Source: Micromonospora siamensis
GTDB taxonomy: Bacteria; Actinomycetota; Actinomycetes; Mycobacteriales; Micromonosporaceae
Assembly: GCF_900090305.1 (NCBI RefSeq)
Contig: NZ_LT607751.1
Location: 3,286,001 to 3,350,000 of the forward strand
Direction of reading: 5' to 3'
Length of the DNA: 64,000 nt
Shown: piece after piece, positions 1 through 7,874 of the stretch
Position numbering within the stretch: position 1 is the first letter of the stretch
How the letters are laid out: every line of letters begins with the position of its first letter
Position numbers and translations under genes: made by a program
Notes under the pieces: generated by a model
Database searches by the model: none
What the model was told of the DNA's origin: nothing
The model's input: only the letters and a program-made list of their open reading frames with translations

Positions 1-274
1 CCCCGGTGACCCATCGACTCTGCCAGATCAACGATCCCGGCTCGTAGTGCCCACCCCACACGTACCGCCCGCCCGCCGGAGTGACCAGGAACCGGCCCGC
101 CCCACCCAGCAGGGTGCTGAAGACCGCCGGGTCGGACCAGCCGGGGGCGCACAACCACGCTACGTCACCCGCCGGGCCGATCAGCGCACCCCGGTGCCCG
201 TCGGCGAGCAGCGCGTAGTCGCGCAGCACGGCCGGGGTGACCCCGGTGTTCGGCTCGGTGTCGGTACCTGGCAT
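1..274 (-). CDS. GH15 (glucoamylase/trehalase-like) protein, N-terminal part, cut by window edge
   Basis: Reading the minus strand from an ATG at 274 gives about 91 codons open to the left edge. The N-terminal text (YALLADGHRGALIGPAGDVA, then WLCAPGWSDPAVF and LLGG) is the pattern found at the start of the N-terminal domain of glycoside hydrolase family 15 proteins, which hydrolyse alpha-linked glucans or trehalose. The catalytic glutamates lie outside the window. It is divergent from the SDR gene at 527. The Shine-Dalgarno sequence is weak (GGCGGAC). The family call rests on the N-terminal domain only. Confidence 0.72.
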   Translation of the reverse strand, partial: MPGTDTEPNTGVTPAVLRDYALLADGHRGALIGPAGDVAWLCAPGWSDPAVFSTLLGGAGRFLVTPAGGRYVWGGHYEPGSLIWQSRWVTG

Positions 275-526
275 GTCGTCCGCCCTACCGCGTCGCCCGG
301 CCGCAGATCCCGCCGAGGACGACCGGCTGCGGGTGCGCTCCGGGCATGCGAAGGGCTCCTCTCGGCTCGGCGGCCTCGGAATCGTTCTTCCCGGCGTCCC
401 ACCCCAGAAACGCCTCAGGGCTGCTCACTTCCGGCAACCACCCGAACCCGCACATCGGGCCGGTCCCGGCGACTGGTCCGGGCGCGGACGGGTAGTGCCT
501 CGTCGAGAGCGACGACGGGAGGCGAC

Positions 527-1540
527 ATGGGCAGGCGGGTGCAGGACGTCCGGGTGGCGGTGGTGACCGGCGCGAGCGCGGGAGTGGGCCGGGCCACCGC
601 TCGCCTGCTCGCCCAGCGGGGTATCGAGATCGCCCTGCTGGCCCGGGGCCGGGTCGGGCTCGACGCGGTGGCCGAGGAGGTACGTGCCGCCGGCAGCCGC
701 GCCTTGCCGATCGAGGTCGACATGGCCGACCACGAGCAGGTGGTGGCCGCCGGTCGGCGGATCATGGCGGAGTTCGGCCCGGTGGACCTGTGGATCAACG
801 ACGCCTTCAGCTCGGTCTTCGCACCGTTCCAGGAGACCCGGCCGGAGGAGTTCCGCCGGGCCATGGAGGTGTCCTACCTGGGCTACGTGCACGGCACCCG
901 GGTCGCCCTGTCCCAGATGGTCCCCCGCGACCGGGGCACCATCGTGCAGGTCGGCTCCGCCCTGGCCTACCGCGGCATCCCCCTGCAGGCCGCCTACTGC
1001 GGGGCGAAGCACGCGATCGTCGGGTTCACCGAGTCGCTGCGCTGCGAGCTGCTGCATGAGCGCAGCAACGTGCGGGTGACGATGGTGCACCTGCCGGCGC
1101 TGAACACCCCCCAGTTCGACTGGCTGCTGTCCCGGCTGCCTCGGCACGCCCAACCCGTACCGCCGATCTACGAACCGGTGGTCGCCGCCCGCGCGATCGT
1201 CGGCGCGGCCGACCGGCCCGGGCGCCGCGAGTACTGGGTCGGCATGTCCACGGTGCTGACCATCCTCGGCAACCGGGTCGCCCCGGGACTGCTCGACCGC
1301 TACCTGGCCCGCACCGGCTACAAGTCGCAGCAGACCGCCCGGCCCGCGGATCACGACCGCCCGAACAATCTGTGGCAGCCGCTCGACGGGCCGGGCGGGC
1401 ACGACTACGGCGCACGAGGCGAGTTCACCGGCCGCTCCCACAGTCGCAGCCCCCAGGCGTGGCTGTCCCGGCACCGAAGGTTGACCGCCGCCGGGCTGGC
1501 CGCCGCCGCTGCAGGGACTGCCGCCTGGCGTCGGCGCTGA
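527..1540 (+). CDS. SDR family NAD(P)-dependent oxidoreductase
   Basis: This 337-residue protein starts at an ATG preceded by GGAGG; the open frame extends further upstream, but no better start was found. The Rossmann motif VTGASAGVGRA near residue 10 (TGxxxGxG type), a conserved Ser in QVGSALAYR and the YxxxK pair (YCGAK) near residue 160 are the hallmarks of classical short-chain dehydrogenases. About 80 residues after the usual SDR core form an Ala/Arg-rich tail ending in a short hydrophobic stretch. The substrate is unknown. Such extended SDRs in actinomycetes are often annotated only as oxidoreductase. Confidence 0.9.
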   Translation: MGRRVQDVRVAVVTGASAGVGRATARLLAQRGIEIALLARGRVGLDAVAEEVRAAGSRALPIEVDMADHEQVVAAGRRIMAEFGPVDLWINDAFSSVFAPFQETRPEEFRRAMEVSYLGYVHGTRVALSQMVPRDRGTIVQVGSALAYRGIPLQAAYCGAKHAIVGFTESLRCELLHERSNVRVTMVHLPALNTPQFDWLLSRLPRHAQPVPPIYEPVVAARAIVGAADRPGRREYWVGMSTVLTILGNRVAPGLLDRYLARTGYKSQQTARPADHDRPNNLWQPLDGPGGHDYGARGEFTGRSHSRSPQAWLSRHRRLTAAGLAAAAAGTAAWRRR

Positions 1541-1755
1541 TCGCTGCCCGACCGCGCCGTATGTCGGTCGGCTGGCCCGACGCGACGACGCGATGAGTAC
1601 GAACCGGGGCCGCCCCAGGGCGTTCGTATCTCGGCGGCCGCCAGGCGACGGCTCCGGTTCGAAGGCGAGGACGTCGTCACGCCCGCAGCCCGGCCGCGAG
1701 TCGCCAACCAGCCGGCGCACGAGTCCATCGGCGCCGAGTAACGGCGGCAGCAGGA

Positions 1756-2067
1756 TCACGCCAGATAGCCCTCCGCTCCGGCGCTCGACAGCTGTGCGCG
1801 TACCCGTGGCGATGGGTGGGTGACCACGATGGTGGTGCCCTCCCGAGCGGCCGTTCCCAGCACAGCCAGCACCGCCTCGGCGGTCCCTGGCTCCAGCTCC
1901 AGCAGCCGTGATACGTCCATCTCCATCCGCGTCGGCCGGTGTGTGCGCAGCAGCGCGCCGACGGTCTCGGCCAGTACGGTGGTGTCGGCCCGACGCAGTG
2001 AACCGTGCAACACCACCACGATGGTCCCGGTGGCCCGGACAGTGGGCGTGATCGACAGCCACCTCAC
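1756..2067 (-). CDS. STAS-domain protein (anti-sigma factor antagonist-like)
   Basis: This 103-residue protein starts at a GTG after an AGGG element. It has the alternating strand-helix pattern of STAS domains: TGTIVVVLHGSLRRADTTVL, then an MDVSRL segment, a helix with AVLAVLG and a final strand TTIVVTHPS. STAS proteins usually act in partner-switching control of sigma factors. The usual D-S-S-G phosphoacceptor loop is replaced here by EPGTAEA, so classical Ser/Thr phosphorylation at that site looks unlikely. It is the last gene of a minus-strand set with BON, GlsB-type and a second STAS gene. Confidence 0.68.
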   Translation of the reverse strand: MRWLSITPTVRATGTIVVVLHGSLRRADTTVLAETVGALLRTHRPTRMEMDVSRLLELEPGTAEAVLAVLGTAAREGTTIVVTHPSPRVRAQLSSAGAEGYLA

Positions 2068-2188
2068 CTGTTTTCCCTGCGGTGCGCACGATGCTCGGCG
2101 AAGCCGGGTGGCCCGGCGGCGCCACGGGTCGCGACGGCGCCCATCGACGTCGGAGCGGGCCACGCCGAGCGCCGGGGAGGCCTGCGAC

Positions 2189-2476
2189 TCATCGTCGGCC
2201 ACGACCCCGACCGCGCAGGGTGAGCGCATTGCACACGTCGAAGACGCCAGGAACGTCCCAGGCCAGCTCACCGGCGGTCGTCCTGGTGTCCGGGTCGTTG
2301 ACGACGCCGGTGAGGATGACCACGGCGTTCTGCACGGTCACCGATATCTGCTGCCGGCGGGTGCTCCAGTCGATGCTGATCCGCTGGGACACCAGCGCGG
2401 CGAGCCGCAGGTCCTCCTCCGATGGAGGGCTGTCCTCGGGGCGATGGTTGTGCTCGGGGTATGGCCAGGGAATCAT
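2189..2476 (-). CDS. BON domain protein
   Basis: This 95-residue protein begins MIPWPYPEH after a strong GAGGGAGG Shine-Dalgarno; that ribosome site decides the start over a longer open frame. Residues about 30-90 (LAALVSQRISIDW, then ISVTVQNAVVILTGVV and AWDVPGVFDVCNAL) match the BON fold, in which helix and strand pairs surround a conserved Gly in the L-x-G-x-V segment. BON domains are found in osmotic-stress proteins such as OsmY and are thought to bind membranes or hydrophobic ligands. There is no signal peptide. It lies 43 nt downstream of the GlsB-type gene, probably in the same transcript. Confidence 0.75.
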   Translation of the reverse strand: MIPWPYPEHNHRPEDSPPSEEDLRLAALVSQRISIDWSTRRQQISVTVQNAVVILTGVVNDPDTRTTAGELAWDVPGVFDVCNALTLRGRGRGRR

Positions 2477-2519
2477 TCCGCCGCCTCCCTCATCAGTTCC
2501 CGCCCCTCCCGACCGACCG

Positions 2520-2810
2520 TCACCGTCGTGCCGTCGTCGCGTCGTCCTGCGGCCGCCGATGCCCGGCGGCGACAAGGGCGAAGACGACCACGGGGACTGC
2601 GAGCCCCACCTGAGCCACCGACCGTGGCATCCAGGCGTCCGGATCGACTCCGATCAGACGAACGATGATGGAACCCAGCTGAGCTGCCGCCACGCCGAAC
2701 GAGACGGTCAGCCACACGGGCGCGGCCTTCGGGCCCGGCAGGGCGAGTCGCCCGAGGAGGCCGACCACGACGCCGACGGCCACGGCGGTGACCAAACTGA
2801 TCCCACTCAC
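2520..2810 (-). CDS. GlsB/YeaQ/YmgE family stress-response membrane protein
   Basis: This 96-residue protein has three hydrophobic segments (about residues 3-22, 31-51 and 66-82) separated by short polar turns, with the N-terminal ISLVTAVAVGVVVGLLGRL pattern seen in the small transglycosylase-associated membrane protein family. The Shine-Dalgarno (AGGAGAACC) lies in the 25-nt gap to the STAS gene at 2836-3246. The biochemical function of the family is not well established. The neighbouring BON and STAS genes point to envelope or general stress. Confidence 0.72.
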   Translation of the reverse strand: MSGISLVTAVAVGVVVGLLGRLALPGPKAAPVWLTVSFGVAAAQLGSIIVRLIGVDPDAWMPRSVAQVGLAVPVVVFALVAAGHRRPQDDATTARR

Positions 2811-2835
2811 AGGTTCTCCTTCCCCCGACGCTCGG

Positions 2836-3246
2836 TCAGTACTCGGCGGCGGCGACCCGCGCCCGTCCCTGCACGGCCCCTGGCCGGGAACGCCGGGGGT
2901 CGTTCGAGGGCTGCCGAACCGGCGCCGGTGACGTGACGACGTGCGGGGGACCGTCCAGGGCTGCGGTGTCGAGGATCCGCCGGATCCGCGGATGCGGCGC
3001 GCGGATGGTGAGCACCGCGCCGCGACGGTTCAGACGCCGTCTCACATCCAGCAGCAGGCCGATCGCCGCTGCGTCGACATGCCGGCATTCGGACAAGTCG
3101 ATCACCACCTCCATTGGCTGCAGAGACAGGACCCGGTCGATGGCCACACCGACCTCGGACAGCTGAGGCAGGGCGAGTTCCTCGACGATGTCGATCTCTA
3201 CCCGGGGCACCCGACACTCCGGTGGGAGGGGAGGAGGTGCGGTCAC
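2836..3246 (-). CDS. STAS-domain protein lacking the canonical phosphoserine loop
   Basis: This 136-residue protein starts at a GTG preceded by AGGAG. The core (PMEVVIDLSECRHVDAAAIG, then LLLDVRRRLNRRGAVLTIRA) is a clear STAS fold like anti-anti-sigma factors. Where these proteins normally have D-S-S/T-G, this one has D-A-A-A, so it should not be a substrate for an RsbW-type kinase. The Pro-rich N-terminus and basic C-terminal tail (from about residue 105) are extra. It is the first gene of the minus-strand stress set. It could be a constitutively active antagonist or a structural STAS module; that is inference. Confidence 0.75.
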   Translation of the reverse strand: MTAPPPLPPECRVPRVEIDIVEELALPQLSEVGVAIDRVLSLQPMEVVIDLSECRHVDAAAIGLLLDVRRRLNRRGAVLTIRAPHPRIRRILDTAALDGPPHVVTSPAPVRQPSNDPRRSRPGAVQGRARVAAAEY

Positions 3247-3472
3247 GGCAGGCTCCTGTGCGCTTCTTGTTGGTTGCGACTTCCCTGACCACACTGCGCG
3301 CCGATCGTGGAGGTCATTCCGCGGAGCCATGACAGTTGCGTGACATCGGCGCCGGAAGCGACAACGGACCGCCGGCCTCCTCGCCGCCCACCCGGCACGG
3401 TTTCGGGCTCGGCGTTGCGACTTTCGTACCTCATGGAGACACCGGGACGACCAGAGCGTCGTGGCCGGCTCC

Positions 3473-4009
3473 TCAGGCGATCTCCCCGGTGCGATCACCC
3501 GCCGCCCAGTTCTGCCACCATTCGGCCTCGGTCGGCTCACCGGCCGCGGACACCAGCCGGCTGATCAGCTTCCGGCCACTGGCCGAGCCGGCGACACCGG
3601 CGGCACGGACCAGCTCGCGGATCCGGTCCGAGCGACCGCGGGTCACCGTACCGGTCAGGTGACGCCCCGTGTCGGTGAGGCCCAGCCACGCCACCCGTCG
3701 ATCGGTGGTGCCCTGGCGTCGCTCCACCAGACCCCGACGGATCAATCGGTCGCAGGTACGCGTCACGGTCGACGGATGGACGTCGAGAGCGGCGGCCAGG
3801 TCCACCGTGCGCAGCGGCCCGCGCGCGGCAAGCAGCACCATCGTGCGGTACTGGGAAAGAGTCAGCTCCGCGTCGAGGCCGGCGAGCGTACGAGCGGTCA
3901 GACCGACGAGAACCCGGCTCAGCGCTGCAAGATCGTCGACGAGCGCCGCCTCGGCGTCGGTCGCCCCCGGATCGGGCCGCACGTAAAGTTCCACGAGCAA
4001 TGATTGCAT
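3473..4009 (-). CDS. MarR family transcriptional regulator
   Basis: This 178-residue protein carries a winged-helix MarR domain: AELTLSQYRTMVLLAA, RTVDLAAALDVHPSTVTRTC as recognition helix, then LVERRQGTTDRRVAWLGLT as wing. The chosen ATG (4009) begins MQSLLVELYVRPDPG. It has no obvious Shine-Dalgarno and may be leaderless. It is divergent from the potassium channel gene with only 21 nt between start codons, so it probably controls that channel, itself, or both. The effector ligand is unknown. Confidence 0.85.
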   Translation of the reverse strand: MQSLLVELYVRPDPGATDAEAALVDDLAALSRVLVGLTARTLAGLDAELTLSQYRTMVLLAARGPLRTVDLAAALDVHPSTVTRTCDRLIRRGLVERRQGTTDRRVAWLGLTDTGRHLTGTVTRGRSDRIRELVRAAGVAGSASGRKLISRLVSAAGEPTEAEWWQNWAAGDRTGEIA

Positions 4010-4030
4010 GCATACAGGAAGGGCGGTGGC

Positions 4031-4822
4031 GTGGTGGTGAGCCTTCGGGAGGGATCCCGACAGCGGCGGATCGAGCGTTGGGAACAGGTCAGCGCCGCTC
4101 CGCTGACCCTCCTGTCGGTGGTGTTCCTGGCCGCGTACGCGTGGCCGATCCTGGTGCCGGACCTCGCGAGGCGGTGGGTGGTCGCGTGCGAGGCGAGCGG
4201 CGTGGCGATCTGGCTCCTCTTCTGGGTCGACCTCCTGGTGCGGCTGGCACTCGCCGGGGACCGGTGGCGGTTCCTGCGCAGCCACCTGTTCGACCTGACG
4301 GTGTTGGTGCTGCCGTTCCTGCGTCCGCTGCGGGCGCTTCGACTGGTCACGGTCGTGCTGAACCTGACCCGCCGGACGACCGTCTGGGCCCGGGGGCGCC
4401 TCGCCCTCTACGTCAGCGCGACGACCGTCCTGCTGATCGTCGTGGCCGCACTGGCGGTGCTCGACGCCGAGCGGGGCGCGCCCGACGCCTCGATCACCTC
4501 CTACGACGACGCCCTGTGGTGGGCGGCGGTGACGATCACCACGGTGGGCTACGGCGATCTCTTCCCGGTCACCCCGGCCGGTCGGCTGGTGGCGCTGGGG
4601 CTGATGATCGGCGGGATCGGCCTGATCGGTTTCGTGACCGGCTCGCTCGCCACCTGGATCGTCGAACGGGTCGCCGACCGTGACCGTCCGCAGCCGGCGA
4701 CGGCGGCCGACGTGGCGGCCCTGCGGTCGGAGATCACCGCGCTGCGGCTGATGATCGAGTCGCAGCCGGCCGTGGGACAGTCCGGGTCGGTGCATTCCCA
4801 CCCGATCGGCCGCGATGGCTGA
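4031..4822 (+). CDS. Voltage-gated-type potassium channel (two-domain ion channel)
   Basis: This 263-residue membrane protein starts at the first of three tandem GTG codons, about 10 nt after AGGAAGG. The K+ selectivity filter TTVGYGD is at residues 170-176, between a pore helix (DDALWWAAVTI) and an inner helix. Upstream hydrophobic segments and an Arg-rich helix (FLRPLRALRLV) resemble an S1-S4 voltage-sensor-like unit. The C-terminus has a short coiled-coil-like stretch (DVAALRSEITALRLMI) that may assemble the tetramer. Its end overlaps the phosphatase gene by 8 bp, so the two are co-translated. Confidence 0.92.
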   Translation: MVVSLREGSRQRRIERWEQVSAAPLTLLSVVFLAAYAWPILVPDLARRWVVACEASGVAIWLLFWVDLLVRLALAGDRWRFLRSHLFDLTVLVLPFLRPLRALRLVTVVLNLTRRTTVWARGRLALYVSATTVLLIVVAALAVLDAERGAPDASITSYDDALWWAAVTITTVGYGDLFPVTPAGRLVALGLMIGGIGLIGFVTGSLATWIVERVADRDRPQPATAADVAALRSEITALRLMIESQPAVGQSGSVHSHPIGRDG

Positions 4823-5912
4823 TCCGGCGCGCGGGCAGGAGGCCGGTCGGCCGCGGTGGCTCGGCCTGCCGGCGGCGTTGGCCGTCATCGCCGCCGTGCT
4901 GCTCGTCGACGTGGCCGCCGCCGCGCACGCGGTATTGATCGGATTTCTCTCCCTGGCCCCGCTCGTGGCGGCGGCGGTGGACACGACGAGACGTACCGCC
5001 GTGGCGGCCGTTGCCGCGACAGTGGCCGCGATCGTGGCCGGACTGCCGAGCCAGACCCTCGGCAGTCTCGACCATGTCCTCCGGGTCGCGGTGGTGATCG
5101 CGGTGAGCATCGCTTCGCTCTACGTGGCGCGGGCTCGAACCCTCCGCGAGGAGCGGATCCGCCGCATGGGCGAGATCGTGAGGGTCACCCAGCGGGCGAT
5201 CCTGCGCGACGTTCCACCCCGGGCCGGCGCGGTCGCCCTGGCGGCCCGGTACGTCTCCGCGCACCAGGACGCGGGCGTGGGCGGCGATCTCTACGAGGTG
5301 GTGCCCGGACCGGACGGGCTTCGCCTCATCGTCGGTGACGTCTGCGGCAAGGGACTTCCCGCCGTGCAGCTCGCGTCGGCGGTGATCGGCGCTTTCCGGC
5401 AGTCCGCGATCGTGCGCACCCGGCTGGAGGAGGTCGCCCTTGATCTCGACGCCCTGGTCGCCCGCGAACCTGCGCCCGCTCACGGCGCCACCTTCGTCAC
5501 GGCCCTACTGGTGGAGATCCGTGGACCGGAGTTGTGGGTGGTGAACTGTGGGCACCCCGCGCCGCTGCGGCACCGGCCCGGCGCGGCGCTTGCCCCGCTC
5601 GGTCAGGAGGAGCCCGACCGACCACTGGGGTTGGGGGGCCCGCGTACCGCTTCGGCGCCGCACCGCTGGGCCGTGGGTGACCGGCTGCTGTTCCACACCG
5701 ACGGTCTGATCGAGGCGCGTGACCGTACCGGTCGGTTCTTCCCCCTCGACCGCCTGGAACGTCCGCTGGCCGCTTCGTCGCTTGAAAAGGCGCTCGACGG
5801 GGTGTGGGACGCGGTACGCACCCACGTCGGCGGTGAGCCCCGCGACGACGTGGCGCTGCTGCTGGTCGAGCGGTTGCCGGACGGCGGCCGGCGAGACGAC
5901 GGTAGCCGCTGA
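4815..5912 (+). CDS. Membrane PP2C/SpoIIE-type serine/threonine phosphatase
   Basis: This 365-residue protein has several N-terminal hydrophobic segments (roughly residues 17-105), then a cytoplasmic PP2C-like SpoIIE domain. The metal-binding pattern is visible: VGGDLYEVV near residue 155, LIVGDVCGKGLPA, NCGHPAP, LFHTDGLIEARD and a final RDDVALLLV. Such phosphatases commonly dephosphorylate STAS antagonists in partner switching. Two STAS genes lie about 2-4 kb away, but both lack the usual target residue. The 8-bp overlap with the upstream K+ channel suggests a functional pair, perhaps osmotic or membrane-potential sensing (inference). Confidence 0.9.
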   Translation: MADPARGQEAGRPRWLGLPAALAVIAAVLLVDVAAAAHAVLIGFLSLAPLVAAAVDTTRRTAVAAVAATVAAIVAGLPSQTLGSLDHVLRVAVVIAVSIASLYVARARTLREERIRRMGEIVRVTQRAILRDVPPRAGAVALAARYVSAHQDAGVGGDLYEVVPGPDGLRLIVGDVCGKGLPAVQLASAVIGAFRQSAIVRTRLEEVALDLDALVAREPAPAHGATFVTALLVEIRGPELWVVNCGHPAPLRHRPGAALAPLGQEEPDRPLGLGGPRTASAPHRWAVGDRLLFHTDGLIEARDRTGRFFPLDRLERPLAASSLEKALDGVWDAVRTHVGGEPRDDVALLLVERLPDGGRRDDGSR

Positions 5913-5981
5913 CCGGTCCGGGCGCGGTCGGCGTCCTGTTCCCGTGGTTCGGGGCGCCTGGCCGGCACGACCTGGGTCCCT

Positions 5982-7748
5982 TCAGCGCGGTTCCCCGCTC
6001 GGGGTGGGTGTGGGATCGGGTGGCCGCGTCGGGGTTGGGTCTGACGCCTCGCTGGGGAGGGGCGTCGGGGAATCGGGGCTGCTCGGGGCCGGGGCAGGGG
6101 AGGCGGGCGGACTGGTGGACTCTTCGGCGGGCGGGGTGGTCGGCCCGGAGCTCTGCTGGGGGGCGGGGGTGGTGGTCTGCTGGGGCATGGGCGAGGCCGG
6201 CGGGCTGGTCGTCTGCTGCGGCACCGGCGGGGCCGTCTGCTGCCGATCAGTGTCTGCCGAAGCCGAAGATCGGACAGTTCCGGGGGCGGACCCGGTCCGG
6301 GTCGGTGGCGTGTCCTCCTCGTCGCGGTCCTCGGCTGCCGTCACCGGTGGACTCGTCCGCCCCGCTGGCCGGACCGGGCCCGGTTCACCGACGTTCGACC
6401 GGTGGTCGTCGGCGGTGGCTCCGGGTCCGGCCTCCTCTGCGACGGTGACCAGGGCCGACGATCTGCGGCAGGACACGCCGGCGAGCGCGAAGCGGTCGGG
6501 CGCTGGTTGGGACCTGCTCTCGTAGGTGCCTCGCAGGGGCACCCGGGCCCGCGACGAACGCAGCGGGACGGGCAGCCGCACCAGTCGTCCGGACTGCCAA
6601 CGGTCCAGTGGTGCGGCCAACCGCTGGCCGGGGGAGAGCCGGAAGGACAACATCGAGGGGCCGGTGGGGGGCGTCCCGGTCACCTCGAGACCGAGCTCCG
6701 CGCCAAAGGTCCCGTTGCCCCGGTCGGAGGAGTACGTGACGGCGCAGCCGAAGGCCGCCGTACCCGGCTCCGAGGCACTGCCGGCATCCTTCGCCGATCC
6801 CGAACCGGGAAGCTGGGAGAGGAGCACCACACCCGCCAGCACCACCGGCAGTGCCCCGGCCAGTGCCGCCCGTCGGACGCCGGAGCCATCGCCTCGGGCG
6901 GCGACCGCGATCGTTGGCCGCGGCTCCGTACGGCCGACGGTGGCCGGCCGGAGTCGCACCGGATCGGCGGCGGCGGCAGCGGCGAGCGACCGGGCAACCG
7001 TGTCCGCCGTGGGGCGTTCGGCAGGGTCCGGAGCGAGGCACCGGCGGCGCAGTCCCTCGATCTCCTCGGGCACGCCATGTGCCCGGGGCATCTCCAGGGG
7101 GTCCTCACGTGGTGATCCGGTGGGCCGCCCGGTGAGACATTCGGTGAGGGTCAGAGCGAGAGCGTAGACGTCGCAGGCAGGCACGGCCGGCTCGCCGCGG
7201 AGTTGTTCAGGTGCCATGTAGGAAGGCGTGCCCCGGACCTCGCCCCGGCTGTTGACGGTTGGGGAACCAACTGCGAGGGCCACGCCGAGGTCGACCAGTT
7301 TCGGTCCTTCGGCCGCCAGCATGACATTGCCCGGCTTGACGTCGCGGTGCACCAGCCCCGCCTCGTGGATGGCCGCCAACCCGGCCGCGACCTGCGCACA
7401 GATCCGTCCCGCGTGGGGCCACCCGAGCGCCCCGCAGCGGCGGATCAGGTCGCCGAGTGTCTCGCCGTCGACGTATTCCAGCACCAGGAAGGGCGACCGG
7501 CGCACTCCCGACAGGCGGGTCTCGCCGTAGTCGTAGACCGCCGCCACGTTCGGGTGGTTCAGGCGCGCCGCTGCTCTTGCCTCGTCGCGCACCGCGTCCC
7601 GCCACCCGCGACCGGCCGTACTGCCGGGGACCAGCATCTTGACCGCCACCGTCCGGTCGAGCAGCTGGTCCAGAGCCTGCCAGACAACGGCCGAACCTCC
7701 GCGGCCGACCTGGCGGACCAGGCGGTAGCGTCCTCCCAGCGTCCGCAT
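5982..7748 (-). CDS. Membrane Hanks-type serine/threonine protein kinase
   Basis: This 588-residue protein has an N-terminal kinase domain: Gly loop GRGGSAVVW at 16-23, ATP-binding Lys37 in VAVK, catalytic HRDVKPGN at 134-141, metal motif DLG (153-155, in place of DFG), and APE at 179-181. One transmembrane helix at about 294-313 follows. The outer region contains a beta-rich stretch (about 335-440), then a long Pro/Thr/Ser-rich tail, as in PknB-like sensor kinases without PASTA repeats. It is convergent with the PP2C phosphatase gene (69 nt apart), a natural kinase-phosphatase pairing. Substrates are unknown. Confidence 0.93.
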   Translation of the reverse strand: MRTLGGRYRLVRQVGRGGSAVVWQALDQLLDRTVAVKMLVPGSTAGRGWRDAVRDEARAAARLNHPNVAAVYDYGETRLSGVRRSPFLVLEYVDGETLGDLIRRCGALGWPHAGRICAQVAAGLAAIHEAGLVHRDVKPGNVMLAAEGPKLVDLGVALAVGSPTVNSRGEVRGTPSYMAPEQLRGEPAVPACDVYALALTLTECLTGRPTGSPREDPLEMPRAHGVPEEIEGLRRRCLAPDPAERPTADTVARSLAAAAAADPVRLRPATVGRTEPRPTIAVAARGDGSGVRRAALAGALPVVLAGVVLLSQLPGSGSAKDAGSASEPGTAAFGCAVTYSSDRGNGTFGAELGLEVTGTPPTGPSMLSFRLSPGQRLAAPLDRWQSGRLVRLPVPLRSSRARVPLRGTYESRSQPAPDRFALAGVSCRRSSALVTVAEEAGPGATADDHRSNVGEPGPVRPAGRTSPPVTAAEDRDEEDTPPTRTGSAPGTVRSSASADTDRQQTAPPVPQQTTSPPASPMPQQTTTPAPQQSSGPTTPPAEESTSPPASPAPAPSSPDSPTPLPSEASDPTPTRPPDPTPTPSGEPR

Positions 7749-7874
7749 CGCTCACCTCCTCCCGGCCGTGTCGATCGCTGTACGTCGCGAGGTCCTGCTA
7801 CCCCGGCCCGCGACGGGGAAAACGGCGGGATCGGCGGCAGGGGTACCTGGGCCGGGGACGGGTACCGCCCATCG

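Noticed and set aside
47..526. Upstream in-frame extension of the SDR gene to position 47
   Set aside because: It is Arg/Pro-rich, antisense to the GH15 start, and lacks homology to the SDR N-terminus; GGAGG before 527 decides the start.
1541..1755. A minus-strand frame starting with GTG that overlaps the STAS stop (GTGA) and reads VILLPPLLGADGLVRRLVG
   Set aside because: The frame has no stop before running deep into the antisense of the SDR gene; no domain is recognised, so it is not called. It could be a decayed gene.
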